Below are positions 6,062 to 13,716 of a stretch of DNA of 29,352 nt, in pieces. Origin of the DNA: CALWPV01 sp045632125 (lineage in GTDB: Bacteria; Bacillota; Clostridia; Lachnospirales; Bianqueaceae); the NCBI GenBank assembly GCA_045632125.1, contig JAZQWC010000079.1:1-29352 (forward strand), written 5' to 3'. A model generated the notes under the pieces. The model was not told where the DNA came from. It was given only the letters and a program-made list of their open reading frames with translations, and searched no databases. The position numbers and the translations under genes were made by a program. The stretch's first letter is position 1. Every line of letters starts with the position of its first letter.

Positions 6062-7648
6062 ATGGGTGAAGAATTAAAGATATTGGCCTATGGCCTGTCT
6101 TCAACGGGAAAAGAACTGAACCTCGATAATATGTATGTGAACGGACGCTATGTAAATGTAGGCTCCGATTCCAAATCTGTCATTAATAAAGTATCCCATG
6201 CGGATTTTCAAATTTATGGTGTGTGTGACTCTGAACTGGGCGTAGAAAACGACCGTGAACTGGGTACACAGTCCGGCAATGTTGTAATGCAGATGATGCA
6301 GCGTCTGCAGACCACTCTGAATGATGTGGGTAAAATCGAAAAAGAGCGCATTTGGGAGGCCATGGTAGATGCCAACCGCGTTCTGAAGCGCCAGAAAAAC
6401 GAAGCCGGCCGTGATGCCATGGGTTCCTGCTTTGCCAGCTTGTTCCTGCACGGCAACCGTGGTCTGGCTGTTCATTTGGGTGATAGCCGTATCTATGTAG
6501 TACGCGGTGGTCGCATGCTGCAGATCACCGATGACCATCTGGAATCCACCGATATGTATCGTTTGGGTGTGATCTCTCAGGCCCAGGCTGAAGTTCACAA
6601 AATCTCTTCCAATCTGACCGCATATCTGGGTATGGACGACATTTACGATGCCAAAGATGAGGCATTTTCCAAATATTTTGTATTCTATCCCGGTGACACC
6701 TTCATTATCTGTTCTGATGGTGTTTCCGATGCTCTGCCCAACGAGGAATTGGAGCGTATGGTTCGTCTGCTGAAAGATGCTTCTGTAGACACCCTGGCCA
6801 ACATGATGATCAAGGCTGCTGCTGACCATAGCAAAGACGATATGACCATCATGATCCTGCGTGTGGAAGATGCTCCCGGCGAGGCTCCCAAGCGCGGAAA
6901 CTCTACCATTCCGAGAAAGGAAAACTACGAGAAGCCCGCTGTCGAAGAAGAGCCCTCTCAGATTTCCCGTGCCGGCGGTGCACTGCTCTCCAAGATTCAG
7001 GCCATCCGCAAAACCGAACCCGAAGAAGTGGAAGAGACTCGTGAAGATTTCGTAGAAGAGGTAGCCCCGGCTCCCCGCCGCATGCAGAACCTCTCCTCCA
7101 TTAATGATGATCCCGATGATATGGACGACGAAGGCAGCTTGCTGGATAAGCTTCTGAGCAACCCCAAACGTCTGGCTATGCTAGCCGGCGGCGCTGTTGC
7201 CATCATCCTGCTGCTGATCCTCATCATCTCCGCCTTTGGCGGCAGCGGTTCCGACGAAGAAGTTACCACCAACTCCTCCGTTTCTCAAAATAGCGTATCT
7301 CAGAACTCTGTTCTGATCAACAATAACTCTCTGGTACTGAATGATTCTTCCGTCATCGTGGATGATAGCAACCTGTCCGGTACAACCCTGGAAAGCTCCA
7401 CCACAACCGAAGAATCCTCTACTGCTGAAGAGTCCGAAACCACCGAGTCCGGTGATGTTGTGGAATGGGTCGTTACCGAAGGTGAATATCTCTCCGGTAT
7501 CGTAGCTGATTACTATGGCACCTACGACATCGATTTCGTTGCCGCTGTTGCTGAGTACAACAACATGTCCATCGAGACCGGCCTGGAGATCGATATGATC
7601 ATCCTGCTGCCTCCGGAATCCGAACTGAACATTCAGAGCGCTGAATAA
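6062..7648 (+). CDS. PP2C-type protein phosphatase fused to a membrane helix and LysM-like domain
   Basis: This is a 528-residue fusion. Residues 1-268 are a PP2C/PrpC-like fold: LNLDN (20-23), VCDSELG (54-60, in place of VCDGMGG), LGDSRIYVVRGG (139-150), ICSDGVSDAL (216-225) and SKDDMT (257-262). The metal-binding aspartates D56, D219 and D260 are kept, but the usual R-x2-NED start and the glycines of DGMGG are altered. A Pro/Glu-rich linker, one membrane helix (371-392), an Asn/Ser/Thr-rich spacer (400-465) and a LysM-like domain (468-517) follow. The topology would put the phosphatase inside and LysM outside, suited to coupling cell-wall state to Ser/Thr dephosphorylation. No partner kinase is nearby. 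The ribosome site is GGTGG 7 nt before the ATG. Enzyme activity is likely but not certain because of the substituted motifs. Confidence 0.8.
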   Translation: MGEELKILAYGLSSTGKELNLDNMYVNGRYVNVGSDSKSVINKVSHADFQIYGVCDSELGVENDRELGTQSGNVVMQMMQRLQTTLNDVGKIEKERIWEAMVDANRVLKRQKNEAGRDAMGSCFASLFLHGNRGLAVHLGDSRIYVVRGGRMLQITDDHLESTDMYRLGVISQAQAEVHKISSNLTAYLGMDDIYDAKDEAFSKYFVFYPGDTFIICSDGVSDALPNEELERMVRLLKDASVDTLANMMIKAAADHSKDDMTIMILRVEDAPGEAPKRGNSTIPRKENYEKPAVEEEPSQISRAGGALLSKIQAIRKTEPEEVEETREDFVEEVAPAPRRMQNLSSINDDPDDMDDEGSLLDKLLSNPKRLAMLAGGAVAIILLLILIISAFGGSGSDEEVTTNSSVSQNSVSQNSVLINNNSLVLNDSSVIVDDSNLSGTTLESSTTTEESSTAEESETTESGDVVEWVVTEGEYLSGIVADYYGTYDIDFVAAVAEYNNMSIETGLEIDMIILLPPESELNIQSAE

Positions 7649-7698
7649 TTTCCGCCCCTACGCCCGGCCTGGCGCTTAGGGCCCATGTACGACCTACG

Positions 7699-7728
7699 AA
7701 GGAGGGCTTGCCGAAAGCTCTCCTTTTT
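7699..7728 (+). terminator. Terminator after the phosphatase gene
   Basis: AAGGAGGGCTT (7699-7709) pairs with AAGCTCTCCTT (7715-7725, one G-T pair) and is followed by T residues. A short GGCC hairpin (CGGCC/GGCCG, 7767-7780) lies just before the ribosome site of the next gene and might tune its translation. Confidence 0.8.
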
Positions 7729-7797
7729 ATATATATTCTGCATTCGGCTTTTTAGTACTTCCCCTCCGGCCTTTCGGCCGAAAAGATTGGAGTCAAT

Positions 7798-9021
7798 ATG
7801 AATTTTGAAGAAAATCGTAATACAGAAGACAAATCCCCCAAACGGCCACGCAAGTGGCTGACCTGGCTGATTTGTTTAGTGTGTACCATTGTATTTGGTC
7901 TTTCACTGGGTGCCACTTTATTCTTTGTTACCGAAAAGGAAAATGGTCACGGCGAACCTACTTTCATGCTGGCCGATAATGGTTACAGCGGTAACTCATT
8001 CCAAAAGCTGCTTTCCTTGGTTCAGGACAATGCTGTAATCGCCGAAACCAGCGAAAGAGTACAAAGCAGTGTCATCACCATTGTAGTCGATGTTGTGCAA
8101 GACGGTATTGCCGGCCAGGGTATTGGTTCCGGTGTAATCTATCGGCAGGATGGCGACCACCTGTATATCATCACCAATGCTCATGTGGTAGAAGATGCGC
8201 AGTCCATCAACATGTATATGCAAAGTGATACTTTATACGAGTTGACACTGATCGGTTCCGACACCGAATCTGACATTGCTGTCGTAGCACTGGATACCAC
8301 TCAGCTTGCCCCCGAGCAGCTTTCCTCTTTGACCATAGCGGATATGGGTGACAGCGATACCATTCGCTCCGGCGATATTGCAATTGCCGTTGGATCCCCC
8401 TACGACTTAGCTTACTCCAACTCCGTGACGGTGGGCGTTATCAGTTATCCTAAACGAGAGCTGACCATTTCGACCACCCCCAGCACTTATATTCAAACCG
8501 ATGCGGCCATCAACCCCGGCAATTCCGGCGGTGCTTTGTTTAATGAGCACGGTCAGGTGATCGGCATCAACTCCAGCAAGATCGCTCTGGAAGATGTAGA
8601 AGGTATTGGTTTTGCCATCCCCATCAACCGTGCTTTAGAAGTAGCGAATTCACTATATAGCAAGGGCTCCATTCAAAGCTTGCTGCTGGGCGGCATCGAA
8701 GATAGTACCTTCCTTTCCGAATCTTTGGCAGCTTTATATCATGTTCCTTCTGGTCTGGTAGTTTACAGTGTACGCCCCGGCAGTTCCGGTGAAAGTGCCG
8801 GTCTTCGCTCCGGTGATATCATCACCACACTGGACGGTGTACAGTTGACTACTTTGGAACAATACAATGAGCTGCTTCTCTCTTATTCAGAAGGCGATAT
8901 TGTAACCGTAACTGTTGTACGCGGCCGTAACGCTAACGAACCGTTAACAATGCAGCTGCAGATGGAAATTGTCGACACCCCTGAAGCTCCGCAAGGCGGC
9001 TTTTGGGGCACCCAAAACTAA
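7798..9021 (+). CDS. HtrA/DegP-family membrane-anchored serine protease
   Basis: This 407-residue protein has a short basic cytoplasmic tail, one membrane helix (about 20-43), an extracellular trypsin-like domain and a C-terminal PDZ domain (about 297-392). The catalytic triad is intact: TNAHVV with His129, ESDIAV with Asp159 and INPGNSGGALF with Ser243. HtrA proteins degrade or refold damaged secreted proteins at the cell surface and are often stress-induced. GGAG sits 5 nt before the ATG, right after a small GGCC hairpin. It follows the phosphatase gene beyond a terminator; no separate consensus promoter is evident in the gap. The length and single PDZ match Firmicute HtrA proteins. Confidence 0.93.
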   Translation: MNFEENRNTEDKSPKRPRKWLTWLICLVCTIVFGLSLGATLFFVTEKENGHGEPTFMLADNGYSGNSFQKLLSLVQDNAVIAETSERVQSSVITIVVDVVQDGIAGQGIGSGVIYRQDGDHLYIITNAHVVEDAQSINMYMQSDTLYELTLIGSDTESDIAVVALDTTQLAPEQLSSLTIADMGDSDTIRSGDIAIAVGSPYDLAYSNSVTVGVISYPKRELTISTTPSTYIQTDAAINPGNSGGALFNEHGQVIGINSSKIALEDVEGIGFAIPINRALEVANSLYSKGSIQSLLLGGIEDSTFLSESLAALYHVPSGLVVYSVRPGSSGESAGLRSGDIITTLDGVQLTTLEQYNELLLSYSEGDIVTVTVVRGRNANEPLTMQLQMEIVDTPEAPQGGFWGTQN

Positions 9022-9069
9022 ATTTATTGTAACTCACTCACTTATATTTACTTTATTTAGGATTTTGCC

Positions 9070-9759
9070 ATGAAACTGAACGTGTGGATCCTGGAGCCTG
9101 ATGTGGCCATTGCCGCAGATCTGGCCGCTGCTTGGCGCAGTGTAGCCGGTAACCAGGTTAACCTCCGGGTATTTTCCTCGCTTCCGGCAAAACCGGAAGC
9201 CGACCTACCGGACCTTTTCATGGCAGAAATCGACCTTCAGTGTGACGAAGTGACGAACCTTCTGCTGCAGCTGCGGCAAAGTGCCAGCACCGACTTTTTG
9301 CCGGTTACCTGCGACACCTCACCTTCATCCTTTACCCGTGCTCAGCAGTTGGGGGCCATTGATTATATTCTAAAACCTTTTTCCCCTCGCAGGCTTCGCA
9401 AGAGCCTGCGGCGATACCTTGCTCTAAAAAGAGGCCTTTCGGCGGGCTGCGCTCTAACTCAGAACCAGCTGGATCGTTTCTTCTTTTCCGGCGACAGCCG
9501 GCGCAGTCTTTCGCTAGCGACCTGTTCCGAGGTTGAACTTGAACATTGCCGGCAAGTCATGGAGGCTCTTCTGGAGTTTCCCGATCGTCAATGTTCCGCG
9601 GCGGATATGGCGGCGACGTTGGCTTTTTCGCGGGTGACGGCAAGAAAGTATTTGGATATGCTGGTGACGGCGAAATATGTGGATAAAGTGTCTGTACACA
9701 GCCGTACCGGCACCGGTCGCCCACGGCATCTGTATCAATTCAAAGGGGATTTATTGTAA
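9070..9759 (+). CDS. Orphan response regulator, CitB/DctR type, with Glu at the phosphorylation site
   Basis: This 229-residue protein has a receiver-like domain (1-118) and a C-terminal winged helix-turn-helix (about 165-225) of the CitT/DcuR/DctR kind: SAADMAATLAFSRVTARKYL and the closing RTGTGRPRHLYQF. In the receiver, the acidic pair survives as E9/D11 and the conserved lysine as K102 in LKPF, but the phospho-acceptor position reads PDLFMAEI, with Glu53 instead of Asp. The switch Thr/Ser region is also weak. No histidine kinase adjoins it. The protein may therefore act without phosphorylation, possibly locked in an active-like state. The ribosome site is a weak AGGA. It lies 48 nt after the htrA stop with no terminator between, so the two are probably co-transcribed, which raises the possibility that it acts in surface stress control. 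Confidence 0.8.
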   Translation: MKLNVWILEPDVAIAADLAAAWRSVAGNQVNLRVFSSLPAKPEADLPDLFMAEIDLQCDEVTNLLLQLRQSASTDFLPVTCDTSPSSFTRAQQLGAIDYILKPFSPRRLRKSLRRYLALKRGLSAGCALTQNQLDRFFFSGDSRRSLSLATCSEVELEHCRQVMEALLEFPDRQCSAADMAATLAFSRVTARKYLDMLVTAKYVDKVSVHSRTGTGRPRHLYQFKGDLL

Positions 9760-9784
9760 AACACATAAAACGGAGGATGCACTC

Positions 9785-10396
9785 ATGCAGACATTAATTT
9801 TAGCTACTAAAAATGCCGGCAAGGTCCGCGAGATCAAAGATATTACCGGCGGTCTTTGCCATGTATTGACCATGACCGAAGCCGGCATCGATATTGAAAT
9901 TGACGAGACAGGCACCACCTTTACCGAAAATGCTCGCATCAAGGCTCGGGCCGTTTGGGAGGCTCGCAAGGCTGAGGGTTATACCGATACTGTAATTTCC
10001 GATGATTCCGGTATTGAAATTGACTTTTTTGATCGTCAGCCCGGCATTTATTCTTCTCGTTGGCTGGGTGAAGATACTCCATATACCGAGAAAAATCAGA
10101 TCATTCTGGATAAAATGTTAAATGTTCCCGAAGAAAAGCGCACCACTCGTTATGTATGCGCCATGGTAGCTGTACTGCCCGATGGTCGTGAGCTTGCCGT
10201 TTTGGAAACCTGTGAAGGTTTAATTGATCATGAGCCTAAAGGTGAAAATGGCTTTGGCTATGATCCGATCTTTTTTATTCCTCAAACCGGTTTGACCTTT
10301 GCCGAGATGTCTGCTGAGGCAAAGCACGAGATTTCCCATCGTGGTAAGGCCCTGCGCGTATTGGCTCAGCTGCTGAAAGAAGAAGGAATCCTATAA
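9785..10396 (+). CDS. rdgB: RdgB/HAM1-type dITP/XTP pyrophosphatase
   Basis: A 203-residue enzyme of normal family length. Diagnostic segments are LATKNAGK (6-13), TTFTENA (44-50), SDDSGIEID (72-80) followed by RQPGIYSSRW, GENGFGYDPIF (153-163) and SHRGKAL (184-190). The enzyme hydrolyses non-canonical purine triphosphates (ITP, dITP, XTP) to monophosphates, keeping them out of DNA and RNA. The start at 9785 has GGAGG 8 nt upstream; the frame stays open further upstream but that reading overlaps the response regulator. Its stop codon shares one base with the ATG of the next gene (TAATG), so the two are translationally coupled. Confidence 0.95.
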   Translation: MQTLILATKNAGKVREIKDITGGLCHVLTMTEAGIDIEIDETGTTFTENARIKARAVWEARKAEGYTDTVISDDSGIEIDFFDRQPGIYSSRWLGEDTPYTEKNQIILDKMLNVPEEKRTTRYVCAMVAVLPDGRELAVLETCEGLIDHEPKGENGFGYDPIFFIPQTGLTFAEMSAEAKHEISHRGKALRVLAQLLKEEGIL

Positions 10397-10887
10397 TGCG
10401 TTATTTGGTTTTAAGTGATACTCACGGCAATACTCTTGATGCTGCTAAAGTACTGGAGCACTGGAAAAGCCTGATCGATGGTGTTTTGCATCTGGGTGAT
10501 AATGCTTCCGACTTGAAATATTTAGAGCGTGAATACGGCCGCACTCCCGAACTGGCTTTTGCGGGCGTGAATGGCAATTGCGACCTTCCCAGTTCGGTGC
10601 CATATAAGCGTTTATTTGATGTGGAGGGCCGCCGGGTCCTCATGTGCCATGGGCATCTGTACCAGGTGGGTATGGGTCTGAGCCACATTAAGCAAAAGGC
10701 CCGTGACATGGGTGCCAATATTGTTTTATTTGGGCATACTCACGTACCTGTTAATATGGAGGAAAATGGGATCTTGTTTTTGAATCCCGGCTCCCTGACC
10801 AAACCCCGTGGCGGTAGCGCTCGCAGTTATGCGCTGTTAGAGATCGAGAATGGCAAGGCCGCAGCGAGTTTGCTGGCATTCAATTAA
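10396..10887 (+). CDS. YfcE/MJ0936-type metallophosphoesterase
   Basis: This 163-residue protein is a compact calcineurin-like phosphoesterase with all metal-site motifs in order: SDTHGN (7-12), LGDN (33-36), GNCD (60-63), CHGH (84-87) and FGHTH (112-116). The family members are Mn2+-dependent phosphodiesterases of uncertain physiological substrate. The gene overlaps rdgB by one base, and the pairing of rdgB with a yfcE-like gene is a well-known conserved arrangement in Firmicutes. It ends the operon before the terminator at 10897. Confidence 0.93.
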   Translation: MRYLVLSDTHGNTLDAAKVLEHWKSLIDGVLHLGDNASDLKYLEREYGRTPELAFAGVNGNCDLPSSVPYKRLFDVEGRRVLMCHGHLYQVGMGLSHIKQKARDMGANIVLFGHTHVPVNMEENGILFLNPGSLTKPRGGSARSYALLEIENGKAAASLLAFN

Positions 10888-10896
10888 ACATACAAC

Positions 10897-10956
10897 GAAT
10901 CCCAACCATTCGAGCGCTACAGTAGTGTGCGACTCTCATGGTTGGGATTCTCTTTT
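10897..10956 (+). terminator. Terminator of the rdgB-phosphoesterase operon
   Basis: GAATCCCAACCAT (10897-10909) pairs perfectly with ATGGTTGGGATTC (10938-10950) and is followed by TCTTTTTATTGTTTTATTT. The 28-nt region between the arms is unusually long. The outer arm is shared with the hairpin at 2361-2392. Confidence 0.8.
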
Positions 10957-11003
10957 TATTGTTTTATTTGAATGCAAAGCAAACTTCGATTTGTTTTTAG
11001 ATA

Positions 11004-11032
11004 CAAAAAAAGCACCTCATTTCTGAGATGCT
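11004..11032 (-). terminator. Terminator of the tRNA operon
   Basis: On the minus strand AGCATCTCA, loop GAAA, TGAGGTGCT and then a run of seven T. It starts 3 nt beyond the tRNA-Lys 3' end. Confidence 0.9.
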
Positions 11033-11034
11033 AG

Positions 11035-11107
11035 TGAGGGATCGGGGTCTCGAACCCCGAACACCCAGATTAAGAGTCTGGTGCTCTACCAATTGAGCTA
11101 ATCCCCC
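11035..11107 (-). tRNA. tRNA-Lys(CTT)
   Basis: A 73-nt cloverleaf on the minus strand: acceptor GGGGGAT pairs with ATCCCTC (one G-T pair), anticodon stem CCAGA/TCTGG, loop CTCTTAA with anticodon CTT, T loop TTCGAGA, discriminator A. CCA is not encoded. It is the last tRNA of the five-gene transcript. The gap to tRNA-Gln holds a small inverted repeat ACATTCTA/TAGAATGT (11117-11144). Confidence 0.95.
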
Positions 11108-11176
11108 AACAGGTTAACATTCTATCACATAATGATTAGAATGTCAAGTATTTTAACCAAATTTTATTTGGTAGAC

Positions 11177-11248
11177 CTGGGTAGGAAGGACTCGAACCTT
11201 CGGATGCAGGAATCAAAATCCTGTGCCTTACCGCTTGGCGACTACCCA
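11177..11248 (-). tRNA. tRNA-Gln(TTG)
   Basis: A 72-nt cloverleaf: acceptor TGGGTAG/CTACCCA, anticodon stem CAGGA/TCCTG, loop TTTTGAT with anticodon TTG, T loop TTCGAGT, discriminator G. CCA is not encoded. Confidence 0.95.
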
Positions 11249-11263
11249 ATAAAAATCGGACAG

Positions 11264-11338
11264 GGTGGGTACTGGGACTCGAACCCAGGACCTCCAGAGC
11301 CACAATCTGGCGCTCTAACCAACTGAACCATACCCACC
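11264..11338 (-). tRNA. tRNA-His(GTG)
   Basis: A 75-nt cloverleaf with the extra 5' G (-1) opposite discriminator C that is diagnostic for tRNA-His. Acceptor GTGGGTA/TACCCAC, anticodon stem CCAGA/TCTGG, loop TTGTGGC with anticodon GTG. CCA is not encoded. Confidence 0.95.
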
Positions 11339-11369
11339 ATGTAGTAGTCTCTTTGCACTAAAGGGACAA

Positions 11370-11443
11370 CGTGCCTGCAGGGATTCGAACCCCGGACACG
11401 CGCCTTAGAAGGCCGCTGCTCTATCCAACTGAGCTACAGGCAC
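11370..11443 (-). tRNA. tRNA-Arg(TCT) with an anticodon-stem mismatch
   Basis: A 74-nt cloverleaf: acceptor GTGCCTG/CAGGCAC, D stem GCTC/GAGC, loop CTTCTAA with anticodon TCT, T loop TTCGAAT, discriminator G. The anticodon stem is GCGGC against GGCGC, which leaves position 30 opposite 40 as G-G instead of the expected G-C. All other stems pair. CCA is not encoded. Confidence 0.92.
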
Positions 11444-11481
11444 ACATAACGCTCACATGTTCTCAGTAGAAGATTGCAGGA

Positions 11482-11556
11482 TCGGGGTAACAGGACTCGA
11501 ACCTGCGGCCTCCTGAACCCAAATCAGGCGCTCTAGCCAAACTGAGCTACACCCCG
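11482..11556 (-). tRNA. tRNA-Pro(TGG)
   Basis: A 75-nt cloverleaf: acceptor CGGGGTG/TACCCCG (one G-T pair), anticodon stem CCTGA/TCAGG, loop TTTGGGT with anticodon TGG, T loop TTCGAGT, discriminator A. It is the first tRNA of the transcript. CCA is not encoded. Confidence 0.95.
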
Positions 11557-11588
11557 GAATTGAACTCCCGATTAATGCGTCGGGGATT

Positions 11589-11617
11589 ATTATACTAGAT
11601 AACCCCTCAGTTGTCAA
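11589..11617 (-). promoter_or_regulatory. Consensus promoter of the tRNA operon
   Basis: On the minus strand a perfect TTGACA (11612-11617), a 17-nt spacer and a perfect TATAAT (11589-11594) lie 33 nt upstream of tRNA-Pro. It is the strongest promoter in the window, as expected for stable RNA. Confidence 0.9.
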
Positions 11618-11641
11618 GTACAATTTTTAAAAAAGTTCATC

Positions 11642-11670
11642 TTTACACCACTCCTTTAGCGTAGTAATAT
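11642..11670 (+). promoter_or_regulatory. Promoter of the metallophosphoesterase/PQQ gene
   Basis: TTTACA (11642-11647), a 17-nt spacer and TAATAT (11665-11670) lie 26 nt before the ATG at 11697. It is divergent from the tRNA promoter. Confidence 0.55.
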
Positions 11671-11696
11671 AGAAGAAAAACTCAGGAGGCTCATCT

Positions 11697-13691
11697 ATGT
11701 ACACAGGCATAGTTTATAATACACTCACCAATCAGCCCATCAGCGGCGTTACCCTCACCGACGGCCGACATGTCACCAAAACCGACGCCCAAGGCCGCTA
11801 TCAGCTCCCCGGTTGGGACCGCGCCCACCTCATCAGCGTCGGCTTACTCACTCAGGTACACGACGACTGGTACACCCCCATCCTTCCCGGCCAAACCGAC
11901 TATGACTTCCATGTAACCCCTGCTGCCCAGCGCAGCCCTCATACCATCCTTCATCTTTCCGACACCGAAATTAGTGCCTCTGCTACCGGTCTTGATCATT
12001 GGATCCCCTTTGTAAAAGAAAAGGCTGCACAGCAGCAAGCCGACTTTATTCTACACACAGGCGACATCTGCCGCAAGCCTGGTTTGATCAAACATCGCGA
12101 AGTATTCAACCACAAGACTCTGGGCGTACCGGTTCGCCACACCCTAGGCAATCATGACTTTGTTAAAGATCCTTACGGTGAATATACCTTCGAGTCCTTA
12201 TACGGCCCTGTATGGTACTCCTTTGACTTTGGAGGCATCCACTACATCGTAGCCTCCATCGACCACGGCGAAGCACCTTCCGGCTATGAGCGTGAAGATC
12301 AATGGACCTGGTTAGAAAATGATTTGAAATTGAAAGATCCCTCCCAGCCCCTCATTATTACCTGTCATGGCGGCGCTAAAGAACCGGGTGAATTCCACAT
12401 CAACACTCCCGAGCGCATGAGCCTATTAAAGGAAAACAATTTCAAGGCTTTGATCCACGGCCACTTCCATGTGCACACCTTCAAAACTGAAGAAGGCGTG
12501 CAATATGTGTGCACTGCCAACCCCGCCTTTGGCGGCATCGACTCCTCTCCCGCGGGTCTACGCATCATTCAAGTCGATTCCAATGCCGGCCTTACCACCA
12601 GAATTATTTATAATAATGAAGATAAATTCATCGCTCCCGATGAAACCTCGGCATGGGTAGCCAAAGTACCCGGCCGCATCCAATATGCCACTCCTCTTGT
12701 GACCGAGGACGGCCTGCTGGTGGCCACCGTGGACGATGGCTTCCCCAAAGCCTGCGGCATCAGTTTGTTGAGCCCTACGGGCGAAATCAAATGGTTCTTC
12801 CAAACCGAGAACAGCATTAAAAACGATTTTACGCTGTTTAATGGCGTTGTTTATGCGCAGGACCATCAGGGTATCATCTATGCCTTAGAGGCCTCTACAG
12901 GCCGTTTATTGTGGCAGAATCGGGTGTCTATCGCCAACCATGTAGGTTCTGCTTTGAATATTGCTTTTTATAAGAGTAAATTATTTGCAGGCTATTGCCA
13001 GCAGATCAGCGCACTGGATCCAGCTACCGGCGAGATTCTGTGGGTACCAGAAAAGCAGGGCTGGTGTAACGGAGCTTCTAGCCGCTTGAACTTCTACGAA
13101 AACATGGTAATCGTCACCGCTAACTGGGGCTTTATTGCCGCTTTCAATATTGAAACCGGCGAGCGTGTATGGCACATGAAGCCGGAAAAGCAACTCTTTG
13201 GTTACGCAACTCCTTTGCTGGATGGTGATAAACTGATCGCTCCCAACGGTTATTTGATCTTTGTTCTGGATGCAGCCACCGGAGAAGTGCTGAATATCCA
13301 TGATCTTGCACCATTTTATTTCAACGTGTGCGGTCAGCCTGTGCGTGATGGCAACACATACTACTTGGGTACTTCCGAGCATGGTGTGGTAGCTATAGAT
13401 ACTGAAACCTTCGAACTGAAACAGACCTTTGGGTGCGGACCGGCTATGATCTATTCTGTAGCCTATTCTCAAGGCGAAATCAGTACTGTCGACGGTTCTG
13501 TACTGGTCGAAGGTGATAAACTGATTTTCTCCGCTTCCGATGGTTATTTATATGTATACAACAAAAACACAGGCGAGCTGTTGGATCGCCGCTGCATGGG
13601 CGCTCCTTCGTTTGTTTCACCGATGCGCATGGATCATGGTATTGTGACAGCCGATTTTGCTGGAAATGTTGTGAATTACAAAATAGACTAA
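11697..13691 (+). CDS. Calcineurin-like metallophosphoesterase with PQQ-type beta-propeller
   Basis: A 664-residue three-part protein. Residues 1-75 resemble the carboxypeptidase-regulatory (transthyretin-like) fold (ISGVTLTDGRHVTKTDAQGR). Residues 82-300 are a metallophosphoesterase: LHLSDTE (85-91), HTGDI (120-124), GNHD (151-154), ITCHGG (221-226) and HGHFHVH (254-260). The first motif is DTE rather than the usual D-x-H, so one metal ligand may differ. Residues 325-664 carry PQQ/quinoprotein-like blades with repeating A-x-TGE-x-W and Y-x-L-x-A-x-TG patterns (ALDPATGEILW, VLDAATGEVL, YVYNKNTGELL). No signal peptide or helix is present, so it appears cytoplasmic. AGGAGG lies 7 nt before the ATG. 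The substrate is unknown. The next gene begins 25 nt after the stop. Confidence 0.82.
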   Translation: MYTGIVYNTLTNQPISGVTLTDGRHVTKTDAQGRYQLPGWDRAHLISVGLLTQVHDDWYTPILPGQTDYDFHVTPAAQRSPHTILHLSDTEISASATGLDHWIPFVKEKAAQQQADFILHTGDICRKPGLIKHREVFNHKTLGVPVRHTLGNHDFVKDPYGEYTFESLYGPVWYSFDFGGIHYIVASIDHGEAPSGYEREDQWTWLENDLKLKDPSQPLIITCHGGAKEPGEFHINTPERMSLLKENNFKALIHGHFHVHTFKTEEGVQYVCTANPAFGGIDSSPAGLRIIQVDSNAGLTTRIIYNNEDKFIAPDETSAWVAKVPGRIQYATPLVTEDGLLVATVDDGFPKACGISLLSPTGEIKWFFQTENSIKNDFTLFNGVVYAQDHQGIIYALEASTGRLLWQNRVSIANHVGSALNIAFYKSKLFAGYCQQISALDPATGEILWVPEKQGWCNGASSRLNFYENMVIVTANWGFIAAFNIETGERVWHMKPEKQLFGYATPLLDGDKLIAPNGYLIFVLDAATGEVLNIHDLAPFYFNVCGQPVRDGNTYYLGTSEHGVVAIDTETFELKQTFGCGPAMIYSVAYSQGEISTVDGSVLVEGDKLIFSASDGYLYVYNKNTGELLDRRCMGAPSFVSPMRMDHGIVTADFAGNVVNYKID

Positions 13692-13716
13692 TTGATGAGA
13701 AAGAAATCGAAGAACT

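Noticed and set aside
6101..6829. 242-codon open frame on the minus strand
   Set aside because: Antisense to the phosphatase gene; no ribosome site and no recognisable domain.
11132..11326. 64-codon open frame on the plus strand
   Set aside because: It runs antisense across the tRNA-Gln and tRNA-His genes; tRNA complements commonly produce such artefacts.
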